Source: Acetobacteraceae bacterium
GTDB lineage: Bacteria > Pseudomonadota > Alphaproteobacteria > Acetobacterales > Acetobacteraceae
NCBI GenBank assembly: GCA_004843165.1
Contig: CP039459.1
Span: forward strand, 1,181,501 to 1,245,500
Length of the DNA stretch: 64,000 nucleotides
Direction: 5' to 3'
In this document: positions 53,846 to 63,884 of the stretch, one piece after another
Numbering within the stretch: position 1 is the stretch's first letter
How the letters are laid out: each line of letters begins with the position of its first letter
Notes under the pieces: model-generated
The model's input: only the letters and a program-made list of their open reading frames with translations
The model's database searches: none
What the model was told of the DNA's origin: nothing
Program-made: the position numbers and the translations under genes

Positions 53846-54766
53846 ATGTTTTTAAAAAAACGTATCAGGCAAGGCTTTTTTTCTCTTTTTGTAGCGGCTA
53901 GTTTGCTACCAGCATGGGCATTTGCGGGGGCGCTTGGCAATATTGACCGTCTGGAAAATAAGAATGTTCTTTTTGTTATTACTTCGCACGATCAGCTCGG
54001 CGATAGTCATAACAAAACAGGATATTGGTTAGAGGAGTTGGCGGCTCCCTATGAAATTCTCTCAGAGGCAGGCGCCAATATTACTTTAGCTTCTCCTTTG
54101 GGCGGAAAACCGCCGGTCGATCCTATAAGTTTGAAATCGGCTGCACAAAGCAAATATACCAAAATGTTTAAACATGACCAGCAGGCGCAAGAGGCCTTGT
54201 CAAAAACGCTGGTTCTGACTTCTGTGCATCCAGAAGATTATGATGCCGTTTTTTATCCCGGTGGACATGGGCCGCTTTATGATTTAGCGGATAATCAAGA
54301 TTCTATCCGTTTAATTGAGGATTTTGCGAAGGCAAAAAAACCTGTGGCCGTTCTTTGTCATTCCCCTTCCGTTTTGAAAAATGTCAAAGATATTCGGGGG
54401 GATTTTTTGGTAAATGGTCGTAAAATTACGAGCTTTTCAGATAGTGAGGAGGCTGGGGCAGCCTTAGCAAGAAAATATTATTGGGTTCCTTTGTTTTTAC
54501 AAAAACTGGGTAATGGACACACTTACAGCTTAGCAAAACTCCCCCAAAATCAACTCATGGAAAAATTGCATTTAAAGGGTGTTTTACCTTTTTTAACAGA
54601 GGATATGCTCAAAGAGTCAGGGGCACATTATCAGCGTAAACCAAACTGGGAAGCTTTTGTCGTTGACGATGTGACAGCAGATGGTGGGGTTATTTTAAGT
54701 GGTCAAAATCCGCAATCCTCATCGTTACTTGCCAAAAAGCTTGTAGAGATTTTAGTTTCAAAATGA
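53846..54766 (+). CDS. Exported DJ-1/PfpI-like protein
   Basis: 306 residues, eight bases after the first copy. Signal peptide (FFSLFVAASLLPAWAFA). Family residues intact: YDAVFYPGGHGPLYDL and VLCHSPSVL with Cys171-His172. Hsp31-type members of the family act as glyoxalases/deglycases or chaperones; an exported version is unusual. Followed by a strong terminator. Confidence 0.87.
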   Translation: MFLKKRIRQGFFSLFVAASLLPAWAFAGALGNIDRLENKNVLFVITSHDQLGDSHNKTGYWLEELAAPYEILSEAGANITLASPLGGKPPVDPISLKSAAQSKYTKMFKHDQQAQEALSKTLVLTSVHPEDYDAVFYPGGHGPLYDLADNQDSIRLIEDFAKAKKPVAVLCHSPSVLKNVKDIRGDFLVNGRKITSFSDSEEAGAALARKYYWVPLFLQKLGNGHTYSLAKLPQNQLMEKLHLKGVLPFLTEDMLKESGAHYQRKPNWEAFVVDDVTADGGVILSGQNPQSSSLLAKKLVEILVSK

Positions 54767-54806
54767 GCTTAAATTTTTAAAAGAGATGTTATGTGTTTCA
54801 AAAGGA

Positions 54807-54832
54807 AAGGGGCGCTTCTAGCGCCCCTTTTT
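54807..54832. terminator. Terminator between the DJ-1 pair and the dipeptidase
   Basis: AAGGGGCGC - TTCTA - GCGCCCCTT, T-run after it and A-run before it; serves both strands. Confidence 0.93.
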
Positions 54833-54838
54833 GAGAGA

Positions 54839-56263
54839 TTATGTTTTTGATTGAGAGAAAGCCTCTAAAATTCTAATCCAAGCCCGAATACCTTTGCGAT
54901 AGGATTCAATAGCATACGATTCATTGGGCGAGTGAATGCGGTCTTCTGAAAGTGCAAAACCGACCAAAAGTGCCGGTAAACCTAATTTATGCTCTACCTC
55001 TTCCGCAATAGGAATGGAGGCACCGCAACCAATCGCAATCGCTTTATTTTCCCATTCATCCCTAAGCGCTTTTAAAGCAATTTGTAGGAGAGGCGTATTT
55101 TTTGGAAACTCCCATCCTGGAGAAGCGCCATGCGGATGAAACTCAGCCCTCGCATCTTTAGGAAGATGGTCTTGAATATGTTGACGAAAAGTTTCTCTAA
55201 TTTGTTTCGGATTTTGTCCGGGAACAGTTCTAAAGGAGATTCTTGCAGTCGCGTTTGCCGGAATGACGGTTTTAAAACCTGGATCTGTATATCCGCCAAA
55301 AATCCCGTTGATTTCGCAGGTTGGACGTGCCCAAAGCTGCTCGATACAGCTAAAACCTTTTTCACCGGCTGGTTCAGAAAGTCCAACTTTTTCCAAAATC
55401 TCATTTTCACTTTTTAAGCTACTGTTCCATTCTTTCTTTTCTGCTTCGGAAGGGAGACGAACATTATCATAAAATCCTTTTAGCGTGATGCGGCCTGTGT
55501 CATCCCGTAAGGCCGCTAAGGCTTTTGTCAGAATATGGATAGGATTGGCAGCGGCATTGCCGAACATGCCGGAATGAAGATCTTGGTTTGCGCAATGGAT
55601 AATGACTTCTTCCCCAACAAGCCCTCTGAGGGAGGCTGTGATGGCTGGAAGATCTTTGTGTGGCATCATCGTATCGCAGACCAAAACGAGGTCGGCTTTG
55701 AGGTCTTCTTTATGCGCATCGATGAAAAAAGGCAGATTTTCACCGCCAACCTCTTCTTCCCCTTCGGAAAGAAATTTGATGGGCAGAGGCAATTTGCCAT
55801 TTGCTTTGATCCAAGCATGGCAGGCTTCTACAAAGGTGAGTAATTGCCCTTTATCATCAGAAGCTCCACGTCCATAAAGCGCCTCTTGACCATCTTCACG
55901 CATTCTTTTTGTCGGTTTAAAGGGATCGCTTTCCCAGAGTTCAATAGGATCAACCGGCTGGACATCATAATGTCCATAAAAAAGAAGGGTTGGCCCCTTT
56001 GGGTTGGCCGTTTTATGGGGATCAATCTTGCCGAGAACAAGATCATGCCCGGGATCTCCCCATTTTCCGGGATAAAGATTGGTTTCAAGTCCAAGAGAGC
56101 GAAGCTCTTCTGCTAGCCAGTTGGCCGCTTTTTTACAGTCTTCTCGATGCTCTTCTTTTGTGGAGATGCTCGGAATACGGACAAATTCAGAGAGTTTCTC
56201 TAAGGATTTGGGAAAGTTTTTGTCGGCTTCTTGTAGCGCCGCTTGAAGTTCTTGGTCGCTCAT
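54839..56263 (-). CDS. M20-family metallo-dipeptidase
   Basis: 474 residues. Seen: LFYGHYDVQPVD (first zinc ligand His and catalytic Asp), LYGRGASDDKGQ (bridging Asp), FLSEGEEEVGGENL (catalytic Glu/ligand Glu), a dimerisation domain, and a C-terminal HSPNE with a zinc His. Cytoplasmic, no signal peptide. CNDP/DapE-like M20 family; most likely a general dipeptidase (succinyl-diaminopimelate desuccinylase is less likely at this length). Confidence 0.9.
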   Translation of the reverse strand: MSDQELQAALQEADKNFPKSLEKLSEFVRIPSISTKEEHREDCKKAANWLAEELRSLGLETNLYPGKWGDPGHDLVLGKIDPHKTANPKGPTLLFYGHYDVQPVDPIELWESDPFKPTKRMREDGQEALYGRGASDDKGQLLTFVEACHAWIKANGKLPLPIKFLSEGEEEVGGENLPFFIDAHKEDLKADLVLVCDTMMPHKDLPAITASLRGLVGEEVIIHCANQDLHSGMFGNAAANPIHILTKALAALRDDTGRITLKGFYDNVRLPSEAEKKEWNSSLKSENEILEKVGLSEPAGEKGFSCIEQLWARPTCEINGIFGGYTDPGFKTVIPANATARISFRTVPGQNPKQIRETFRQHIQDHLPKDARAEFHPHGASPGWEFPKNTPLLQIALKALRDEWENKAIAIGCGASIPIAEEVEHKLGLPALLVGFALSEDRIHSPNESYAIESYRKGIRAWIRILEAFSQSKT

Positions 56264-56456
56264 AAAGATTTCCTTAGGATTGTATGCCTTTAAGGGGCAT
56301 CATCGGGTTATAAACTGATTGCAAAAGAAAGAGTCTAAAAGACAGGGATTATTTAGGAATGCCTGTTTTCCCTTGTGGGAGATATGATAATAATATGCCT
56401 TCAATCATGATAATTTTAAATTCTTTTCCCATCCCTCTCCAAAGATAAGTTGAATT

Positions 56457-57713
56457 ATGAAAGCTCTTTTGGCCATTATGCTTGCGGCTTTAGCAGAATG
56501 TACTTTCTTAGGAATGGGGGTGCCGGTTATTCCGCTTTTTGTCGTAGATAACCTCCATTATGGTGATGCTGTTGTTGGTATCATAACAGGTATTCAGTTT
56601 ATTACAGCGATGCTTTTCCGTTTTCCTTCTGGGCGGATTTCCGATGTTAAAGGGCCTTATTTTGCAATGGCACTGGGTGCATTGAGCGCTGTAGGGGCAG
56701 GGATGTTTTATACGGGCGCAGGATTTTATGTTCTTGCGCCATTTTTGTCTGCCAGTTTGCTTTTAATGGGGAGTGCGCTTTTAGGCATTTCTCAGAGTGT
56801 TTTCGTCACGGGGGCGATGACTTGTGCCGTCTCGCTTGTTCAGGCAGAAAAAAAGGAAAATGAACGCCTGCAAAATGGTAAAAAATCTCAGGGGGCTGGT
56901 TCTGCCATTGCTTGGATCGGTATGTGTGTTTTTGGGGGACTTATTTTAGGTGCGCCGCTTGGGACATATCTTTTTCAGCAATCAGGTATGATTATGACAG
57001 GGATCGTCATTGCCGCTTTATCGGTTTCTATTGTGGCATGGTGTTTAAAGGAATCTGCGCTAAAAGAACGTTCTGAGAAAAAAATATCAGATGATGTTTT
57101 GGCAGTCCCGAAAGAGTCGAATTTTAAAGCCTTACAAGGGGCTTTAGCTTTGGCTTGGTTCCCAGGATTTTGTTTTGGTTTAGGGGCTGTTTGTCACGGT
57201 TTGGTAATTGCATATGGGGCGTTGCTTTATGCAGAAAATAACTGGAGCCCTTTATGGTTGCCTTTTGCGCTATTTGGTTTCGGTTTAATGATCGCACGGA
57301 GTTTTCTTGGCCACTTACCCGATCTTTGGGGAGGGGCAAGAACAGCGCTTTTTGCCGGGATTCTAGAGGCAATTGGGATGGGTTTCGTGGCGTTTTTTCC
57401 TCATTTTTATCTTGCAGGTTTCGGATTATTTTTAAGTGGTTTTGGTTTTGCCTTTATTTTCCCAGCCTTTGTTCTCATTACCCTATCAAGAGGGGATGAT
57501 GCCAGCCGAGGTGTTTTGATTGGTGTTTGCAATGCCTTGGGAGATGGGGTGCGGGGGATTGGGATTGTTCTTTTAGGTTATTTGGCGATTTGGGGTGGGT
57601 TTAAAGTGATCTTTTTTTCAGGATCTGTATTGTCATTATTGGGCGGTTTGGGAGGCCTTTTGCTTTTCTTTATTGGACGTCATCAAGATATGCTTTTAAA
57701 ACGGCAAAGATGA
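56457..57713 (+). CDS. MFS transporter
   Basis: 418 residues with about 12 hydrophobic helices; loop motif FRFPSGRISDVKGPYF between TM2 and TM3 (MFS motif A-like). Substrate unknown; drug-efflux-type or small-molecule exporter possible. Overlaps the next gene by four bases (ATGA), so the two are coupled. Confidence 0.87.
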   Translation: MKALLAIMLAALAECTFLGMGVPVIPLFVVDNLHYGDAVVGIITGIQFITAMLFRFPSGRISDVKGPYFAMALGALSAVGAGMFYTGAGFYVLAPFLSASLLLMGSALLGISQSVFVTGAMTCAVSLVQAEKKENERLQNGKKSQGAGSAIAWIGMCVFGGLILGAPLGTYLFQQSGMIMTGIVIAALSVSIVAWCLKESALKERSEKKISDDVLAVPKESNFKALQGALALAWFPGFCFGLGAVCHGLVIAYGALLYAENNWSPLWLPFALFGFGLMIARSFLGHLPDLWGGARTALFAGILEAIGMGFVAFFPHFYLAGFGLFLSGFGFAFIFPAFVLITLSRGDDASRGVLIGVCNALGDGVRGIGIVLLGYLAIWGGFKVIFFSGSVLSLLGGLGGLLLFFIGRHQDMLLKRQR

Positions 57714-58525
57714 ATATTATGAATGGTAAGTTTCGTATTTTGTTATGTTTTACACTCGCAACTTTAGGGGGGTGTATTGGGCAGACACATTCGATTGTGA
57801 ATGGTCATATTTGGATGCAGCAGGATACACAGCCTATCACAGCGCAAACGCTTTTACTGGTAGATGTTTCTCAAAATATTTTTGCGCCCATTGAAGTCCA
57901 GCAGACACAAGAACGCCATCAAAAAGAGACTCTAGCCCACACGCAGCCACAGGATTTAGATCAAATAAAGCAGCAGATCGCCGTGGAAAAGCAGGATTCT
58001 TTGGTGGATTATTTAGAGTCAAATCGGAATTATTTACAGGCTGTCTTGATACAGAATCTTCGTAAAAATGGCATTAACACGCTTGCAATAGAGGATTTTA
58101 AAAAGAATGCCTCTTTATATGCGAATAGGTCTTTTTTGACATTGAAAGTGAATCTCTTAGGCTTGGAGAGTGGAAAAAAGGACCCCCGTTATGTGACGGC
58201 GACGCTTGGAACGCACCAGCTTTCAACGGAAGTGATGCTTTTAGATCAGCGTCAAATGCCCCTAAAAGAATGTTTAAAATTTGATGTGAAGGTAGATGGT
58301 TGGAAACCTGGAATTGCTGTTGCTTCTAAATGGAATCCTTTATCTCAAGGGGGTTTCGCAAGCAGAATGCCAGATGTAGATAAAACAGTTCATGAGGTGA
58401 CACCGATTATTGTCGAGTATTTTGTGAACCAACATTGGCTAGATTCTGCCTTGGCGCCGGATTATCCTGCGAACCAGCATCAAAAGAAATCTCTTTTTGA
58501 TAAACTTCTCTTTTGGCAGAAATAG
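57710..58525 (+). CDS. Probable lipoprotein of unknown function
   Basis: 271 residues. N-terminal signal with lipobox LATLGGC (Cys22), so acylated and periplasmic or outer-membrane facing. The rest has a helical Gln/Asp-rich part (70-110) and a mixed region with no family recognised. Coupled to the MFS gene by ATGA, suggesting a joint role; thrB starts just after. Confidence 0.7.
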   Translation: MNIMNGKFRILLCFTLATLGGCIGQTHSIVNGHIWMQQDTQPITAQTLLLVDVSQNIFAPIEVQQTQERHQKETLAHTQPQDLDQIKQQIAVEKQDSLVDYLESNRNYLQAVLIQNLRKNGINTLAIEDFKKNASLYANRSFLTLKVNLLGLESGKKDPRYVTATLGTHQLSTEVMLLDQRQMPLKECLKFDVKVDGWKPGIAVASKWNPLSQGGFASRMPDVDKTVHEVTPIIVEYFVNQHWLDSALAPDYPANQHQKKSLFDKLLFWQK

Positions 58526-58533
58526 GTATTGAT

Positions 58534-59532
58534 ATGGCTGTTTATACATCTGTGACGTCACAGCAGGCGGCAGATTTTTTAAAAAATTATGCACTGGGTG
58601 ATGTCTGTTCTCTTGAGCCTATTTCAGAGGGTGTTGAAAACAGCAATTTTTTTCTTAATACAACCCAAGGACGTTTTATTTTAACATTGGTTGAATCACG
58701 GACAGATCCAAAAGACTTGCCGTGGCTCGCAGGGTTAGTGAATTATCTTTGGAAAAATAATTTCCCTGTTCCAAAGATTATCGCCTCTCAGCAAGGAAGA
58801 TTAATCGGAAGCTTACAGGAGCGTCCTGCTTTGATTTCAAAGTTTTTGGAGGGACAGAATAATCCGACACCGATTACACCTGAAATTTGCGAAATCTTAG
58901 GAAGAGAAATGGGGAAGTTTCATCTGCTTGGCCAGCAGATCAAAGAAGAGCGTTCTAATCCCCTAGGCTCTCATACTTGGCACAAACTCTTAAAAGAAAT
59001 TTCTCAAACCTTAAAGAAAAAAGAGGGAACGCTTTTCTCTCTTTATCAGCGGACAGAGAAGGCGCTAACAGAAATTCTGAGGGACTGGCCGGTGGAAAAT
59101 CTTCTGCCACGTGGGCAGATTCATGCGGATTTATTTCCTGATAATGTTTTGTTTTTGGCAGAAACGGACTCTGTTAAAATTTCAGGTATTATTGATTTTT
59201 ATTTTGCCTGCACAGATTTTTTACTTTGGGATTTAGCAATTTTATTAAATGCTTGGTGTTTTGGTGCAGATGAAAATCCTATTTTTCAGCCGGCTTTGGC
59301 AGAAGCCTTGCTCAAAGGGTATCAGTCAGAACGGCTTTTAAGAGAAGAAGAAAAAAAAGTGCTTCCCCTTTTCTGTCAGGGAGCAGCAATGCGGTTTTTG
59401 CTTACACGGTTTTATGATTGGATCAATACGCCTACAGAGGCTTTGGTAAAGCCAAAAGATCCTTTTGCTTATGAAAAAAGACGCTTGTTTTTCTCTCAAA
59501 ATAATCCTTTCGAAATGTTTTTTAGGTCTTAA
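58534..59532 (+). CDS. thrB: Homoserine kinase (ThrB, APH-like type)
   Basis: Phosphorylates homoserine for threonine synthesis. 332 residues from ATG 58534; a TTG at 58513 overlaps the lipoprotein gene. Aminoglycoside-phosphotransferase fold: GVENSNFFLNTTQGRFILTL near 35-54, and GQIHADLFPDNVLF near 197-210 with catalytic Asp. This is the alphaproteobacterial/HSK-II-like type, unlike the GHMP enzyme of E. coli. Overlaps thrC by one base. Confidence 0.92.
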   Translation: MAVYTSVTSQQAADFLKNYALGDVCSLEPISEGVENSNFFLNTTQGRFILTLVESRTDPKDLPWLAGLVNYLWKNNFPVPKIIASQQGRLIGSLQERPALISKFLEGQNNPTPITPEICEILGREMGKFHLLGQQIKEERSNPLGSHTWHKLLKEISQTLKKKEGTLFSLYQRTEKALTEILRDWPVENLLPRGQIHADLFPDNVLFLAETDSVKISGIIDFYFACTDFLLWDLAILLNAWCFGADENPIFQPALAEALLKGYQSERLLREEEKKVLPLFCQGAAMRFLLTRFYDWINTPTEALVKPKDPFAYEKRRLFFSQNNPFEMFFRS

Positions 59533-60944
59533 TGATAATGCGATATAGATCGACAAGAGGTCCGGTTTCACCAGAAAAATCATTAGATTTTTCAGATATT
59601 CTTCTCAAAGGGCTGGCACCTGACGGTGGCTTATATTTGCCGGTTAAATGGCCTGAAATTTCGAAGGCAGATTTTCAACAATGGCGGACTTATTCTTTTC
59701 CGAAATTATGTGCGAAGGTGATGCAACTTTTTGCAGGTTCTGCGATTGAACCCCAAGCGCTGGAGCAAATGTGTGAGCGGGCTTATGGCGCTTCAAGTTT
59801 GTTTCGGCATAAAGCCGTAGCGCCGCTGGTTGAGGTTAAGCCTGCATTATTTTCTTTAGAGCTTTTTCATGGCCCAACATTGGCTTTTAAAGATATGGCC
59901 ATGCAGCTCTTGGGAGAATTATTTGCGTATGTTTTGGAAAAAAAGCAGCAGCACATTACTTTGATTGCGGCGACTTCGGGGGATACGGGTTCTGCTGCGA
60001 TTGCAGCTTTTCAAAACCGTCCTCGGATTAAGCTTGTTGTTTTGCACCCACATCATCGTACTTCTGATATTCAACGCCGTCAGATGACAACAGTGTCGGC
60101 GGAGAATATTTTAAATATTGCGGTGCCGGGTAATTTTGATATTTGCCAAGATATTGTCAAAAAACTTCTCAAAGATCAGAAATTTCGAGAGGAAACAGCC
60201 CTTTCTGCGGTTAATTCTATTAACTGGGCGAGGATCGCTATCCAAACAGCGTATTTTATTCGAGCAGCGCTTGTTTTAGGGGCACCAGAACGCAGGGTCT
60301 CTTTTTCTGTGCCAACAGGTAATTTTGGAAATGTTTTTGCCGCTTGGGTCGCAAAGAAAATGGGGCTTGAGGTAAGCAAGCTGGTGATTGGCTCCAATCA
60401 GAATGATATTTTGACCCGTTTTATTCAGACAGGGGAAATGAAGGTTCATTCTGTTTCTCCCAGCTATTCACCTTCTATGGATATTCAATATTCTTCGAAT
60501 TTTGAGCGTCTTCTATTTGAATCTTTAGAAGAAGACCCTGAAAATTGTCGGAAACTGATGGAAACATTCCAAGAAACAGGTTCTATGATATTACCACCGC
60601 AAGCTTTTGCCTTTATTCGGAAGGATTTTGAGGCTTTGGCATTGTCAGATTTTCAGACGCTTGAGGCTATTCGGAAATATGATGCTGAAAGCCATTATTT
60701 GGCAGACCCGCATAGTGTTATTGCGCTAAGTGCCGGTGAAAAATATCAATCTTTAGGCGAGGCAATGATCTGTGCCGCAACAGCGCATCCTGCCAAATTT
60801 CCTCAAACAATGGCAAAAGCCTGTCGTCAAAGCGCTATTTTGCCGGATCAACTGGTCGGTTTGGAGGAAAAAAAGGAGTTCTTTAAAATTCTCCCACCGG
60901 ATTTTGAAATTATCCGGCAGGAGATTAAAAACTTCTCGTTTTAG
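59532..60944 (+). CDS. thrC: Threonine synthase
   Basis: 470 residues, the long bacterial/fungal type. Seen: YRSTRGPVSPEKSLDFSDILLKGLAPDGGLYLP, HGPTLAFKDMAMQ with the PLP lysine, and AATSGDTGSAAIAAF (phosphate-binding). Last four bases overlap the 3' end of hom. Confidence 0.96.
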   Translation: MIMRYRSTRGPVSPEKSLDFSDILLKGLAPDGGLYLPVKWPEISKADFQQWRTYSFPKLCAKVMQLFAGSAIEPQALEQMCERAYGASSLFRHKAVAPLVEVKPALFSLELFHGPTLAFKDMAMQLLGELFAYVLEKKQQHITLIAATSGDTGSAAIAAFQNRPRIKLVVLHPHHRTSDIQRRQMTTVSAENILNIAVPGNFDICQDIVKKLLKDQKFREETALSAVNSINWARIAIQTAYFIRAALVLGAPERRVSFSVPTGNFGNVFAAWVAKKMGLEVSKLVIGSNQNDILTRFIQTGEMKVHSVSPSYSPSMDIQYSSNFERLLFESLEEDPENCRKLMETFQETGSMILPPQAFAFIRKDFEALALSDFQTLEAIRKYDAESHYLADPHSVIALSAGEKYQSLGEAMICAATAHPAKFPQTMAKACRQSAILPDQLVGLEEKKEFFKILPPDFEIIRQEIKNFSF

Positions 60945-62320
60945 TTTTCTACTTTCATCACCAAAGGTGCTACGGAAATATAATCAAGGCGATGGATTTC
61001 TGTGGCGGCCTTTTTAATTTGTTGGGTAGAAGTCTCATGCGTAATGAGAGCAATATAGACACGACCGTCACTTGTGGTGCCTTCTTGAAGGACTTGATTT
61101 AAAGAAATTTGATGATCTCTTAAAATACTGGCAATCGTTGCCATCACACCAAGTCCTTCGGTGACGATACAGCGCAGATAAAAACAGCTTGAAGCCGCTT
61201 CAATACTTTTGACAGGCGGAAGCTTTCTCAGATTTTGACGACCCCAAAAGGGAAGAAGACGGTGAAAATGATGAGGATCTTGTGCAATATTTTCTCTTTC
61301 TGTGAGCAGAGCGGGCCATAATTGCAGGAGATTCATGAGATCAGCTGCAACAGCAGAGGCTGTTGCATCCCCGCCGGCACCAGCACCCGTGATCATGAGT
61401 GGCCCGGAGAATTTTCCTTTGAGGATCACGGCATTACCGGGACCTTCTATTTGTGCAAGAGGGGCTTCGTTCGGGATGAGGCAAGGCTGAATCCAGGCTT
61501 GTAACTGGCCTTGATTTTTGTCATTGCTGGCCAATCCAAGAAGGCGGATTTTGTAACCTAATTTTTTAGCAAAAAGAAGATCCTCTGCCTTTATTTCAGA
61601 AATTCCCGTAAGAGAAAGAGAAGAAAATTCAATCGGATGAAAAGCAATCCCTGCTAAAATGGCTAATTTATGGCCGGCATCAATCCCTTCAATATCTGTT
61701 GCGGGATCTGCTTCAGCATAGCCTTTTGCCTGCGCTTCTTTTAGGACATCTTCAAAAGTACGTCCTGTTTTTTCCATTTCGGTTAGAATATAATTGCACG
61801 TACCGTTTAAAATGCCACCTATTTGTAAAATTTCATCCCCGGCCGCGGCATCTCTGAGAAGATGAATAGCTGGAATGGCACCGGCAACGGCTGCTTCGTA
61901 AAGGATGGGGGTGCCTGTTTGACCAGAAAGCGTAAAAAGTTCTTGGGCGTGGCAGGCAATGAGGGCCTTATTGGCTGTAATGACAGGTATTTTATTGTTT
62001 AATGCCTTTCGGATAAGCTCCAATGCAACCCCGTCACGGCCACCGATTAATTCTAAGATGATATCAATATCAGGATCGTCTGCAAGTTCCGAGGCTTCTG
62101 GATACCATTTGAGATTTTTAAGAGAAATTCCTCTATCTTTGTTGGGATTTTTAGCGCTGACAGCCGTTACGATAACGGAACGTCCTGTGCGTTCTTTGAT
62201 AAGGTCAGCATTTTTAGAGAGCAGGCGGAGCATACCTGTCCCAACAGTGCCTAATCCAGCAATTCCAAGACGTAAAGGTGGTGATGAGGATAGGGCAGAA
62301 GAATTGGGAAAAAAGGACAT
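60941..62320 (-). CDS. hom: Homoserine dehydrogenase
   Basis: Reduces aspartate semialdehyde to homoserine. 459 residues from ATG 62320 (AGGTG upstream); an in-frame ATG 62440 would add 40 unlikely residues. Seen: LGIAGLGTVGTGMLRLL, NGTCNYILTEM, AYAEADPATDIEGIDAGHKLAIL with the catalytic acids/Lys, and a C-terminal ACT domain for threonine feedback. Convergent with thrC. Confidence 0.96.
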   Translation of the reverse strand: MSFFPNSSALSSSPPLRLGIAGLGTVGTGMLRLLSKNADLIKERTGRSVIVTAVSAKNPNKDRGISLKNLKWYPEASELADDPDIDIILELIGGRDGVALELIRKALNNKIPVITANKALIACHAQELFTLSGQTGTPILYEAAVAGAIPAIHLLRDAAAGDEILQIGGILNGTCNYILTEMEKTGRTFEDVLKEAQAKGYAEADPATDIEGIDAGHKLAILAGIAFHPIEFSSLSLTGISEIKAEDLLFAKKLGYKIRLLGLASNDKNQGQLQAWIQPCLIPNEAPLAQIEGPGNAVILKGKFSGPLMITGAGAGGDATASAVAADLMNLLQLWPALLTERENIAQDPHHFHRLLPFWGRQNLRKLPPVKSIEAASSCFYLRCIVTEGLGVMATIASILRDHQISLNQVLQEGTTSDGRVYIALITHETSTQQIKKAATEIHRLDYISVAPLVMKVEN

Positions 62321-62532
62321 GAATATAACACCTGTTAATTTAAAATGTATTTTATTTTCTGAGTAAAGCGGATAAAGGCAAAAGGGTAAAGAGAAAGAAG
62401 ATATATAAATGTTCAAATAAATGCGGCAATAAAGATACAAGTTAAAACTTAATAATTACATTATTCTTGTTGCTTTATATTTAAATCTTTAACAATAAAA
62501 ACTCACTGAAGTCTTAAAAGACTGAAATATCT

Positions 62533-63246
62533 ATGGAGTTGAGAAATATGTCCAAAAAACGGGGCTTTTTCATTCTTGCAGGCGTGGGGATCGGTCTGGT
62601 CTCTAGCCTGTCCCCTTTTGTTGCAAATGCAAATGTTTTGACAACAGATGCCAAACAAGATCTTCAAGCGGCACAACAAAAATTAGAATCCGCAGAGACA
62701 AAGCTTGAAAAGGAATGGAAAGGTGACAAAGCGTCTAAGGCTCCAGTCACCTCGGCTTTCCGCATAGCACCTTGTAAGGCTGAGGTGCTTAATGTTGAGC
62801 TTAATCATGGAGATGGTGAATTTTCGGGGATGTCCCATGATGGCGCTGAATTAACGCTGATGAATGTCGGAAGCAAAACCTGTTCTGTTCCAGCTCGCCC
62901 GGAGATGAGTTTTTTAAGCCATCGTAAAAAACATCTGCCGATTACGGTTCAAAATATAAAGGGCTTCCATCCAGGTCCTGTGATTGCTCCTGTCGTTTTA
63001 CAGCATGGTGTAAAAGCAAAAACAAATTTACGCTGGGTCTCTTGCAAGGTTTTTGACAAAAATATTTGCTATAAGCCGTATTTTATGGCGGTAAAGATTC
63101 AAGGGGAAGAGGTGCGTGTACCGTTTGAAATGCGCATTTGCGGTGATAAGGTCAAAGGTGCTGTTTACGAAACAGGTTATCTGCATGTCGTAAAAGAGAA
63201 AAAGGCGCCCGCCCATCCAGCCAAAAATACAAATCTTAACAGCTAA
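62533..63246 (+). CDS. Exported DUF4232-like protein
   Basis: 237 residues (MSKKRGFF near 62548 is an alternative start). Signal peptide to about residue 33 (FVANA), a charged helix, then a beta-rich domain with LTLMNVGSKTCSVPARPEMSFLSH, as in DUF4232 (periplasmic Ig-like, function unknown). Four Cys could make two disulphides. Followed by a terminator. Confidence 0.7.
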   Translation: MELRNMSKKRGFFILAGVGIGLVSSLSPFVANANVLTTDAKQDLQAAQQKLESAETKLEKEWKGDKASKAPVTSAFRIAPCKAEVLNVELNHGDGEFSGMSHDGAELTLMNVGSKTCSVPARPEMSFLSHRKKHLPITVQNIKGFHPGPVIAPVVLQHGVKAKTNLRWVSCKVFDKNICYKPYFMAVKIQGEEVRVPFEMRICGDKVKGAVYETGYLHVVKEKKAPAHPAKNTNLNS

Positions 63247-63271
63247 GAGATCAGGAAATTACGGACATGAG

Positions 63272-63298
63272 AGGGCTACCGTTTGGCAGCCCTTTTTT
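63272..63298. terminator. Terminator after the DUF4232-like gene
   Basis: AGGGCT-ACC - GTTT - GG-C-AGCCCT with a T-run. Confidence 0.85.
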
Positions 63299-63299
63299 G

Positions 63300-63806
63300 T
63301 TAATTCATCCCCGGATGGTCACTTCCAACGCCACTTACTGCTGCGGGCTGTGCTGCGGCGGAAGAGAGGCCTCCATTACCGGCATTGGGATCAATATTGG
63401 GATCTTGGGTAGCTTGTGTTGGGGCCATGGATTCATTCCCAACAGGCGTTGCCGCATCTGATCCGGGATTAACAGGTTCAGTCGTTGTTTCATCGGCATC
63501 AGCAGGTGTGTCGCCGGGGGCAGGTGGGACAGGGGTTGCCGGAGCATCAACACCTTGTGGCGGGAGGTCTTCGTTTTCATTCCAAACACCTGGGGCTTGA
63601 TAATATTGTGAATAGCCTTTTTCCGGCGGTGCATTTGGATTGCTAGGTTGAGCAGGTGCTGATTGCGTTGTATTGGAAACTGTTTGTGCTGACGTTGCTT
63701 GTTGCGTTTGTCCAAAACTGACGTCTTGGGCATTTGCCGTGCTGATAAACAGGCCAAGAGAAAGCATACCGAAGGCGAGAGGTGGGGGCTTTATTTTGTG
63801 TGACAT
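63300..63806 (-). CDS. Exported Pro/Thr-rich protein of unknown function
   Basis: 168 residues from ATG 63806 (AAGGAT upstream); an open frame to 63875 exists. Signal peptide (LAFGMLSLGLFISTANA, cleaved before QDV). The mature protein is low-complexity, rich in Pro, Ala, Thr, Gln and Asn (for example VPPAPGDTPADADE), thus probably disordered or cell-surface. No family. Confidence 0.65.
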   Translation of the reverse strand: MSHKIKPPPLAFGMLSLGLFISTANAQDVSFGQTQQATSAQTVSNTTQSAPAQPSNPNAPPEKGYSQYYQAPGVWNENEDLPPQGVDAPATPVPPAPGDTPADADETTTEPVNPGSDAATPVGNESMAPTQATQDPNIDPNAGNGGLSSAAAQPAAVSGVGSDHPGMN

Positions 63807-63884
63807 GCGTGTAATCCTTATATTTCTATTTTTTAGGAATTGGATGACTTTGAGGTGCTTTATTGTGTTTGCCAAGGCACTTTC

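Noticed and set aside
62321-62440. 40-residue N-terminal extension of homoserine dehydrogenase
   Set aside because: The extra residues are hydrophobic and aromatic without family match, and ATG 62320 has its own ribosome site.
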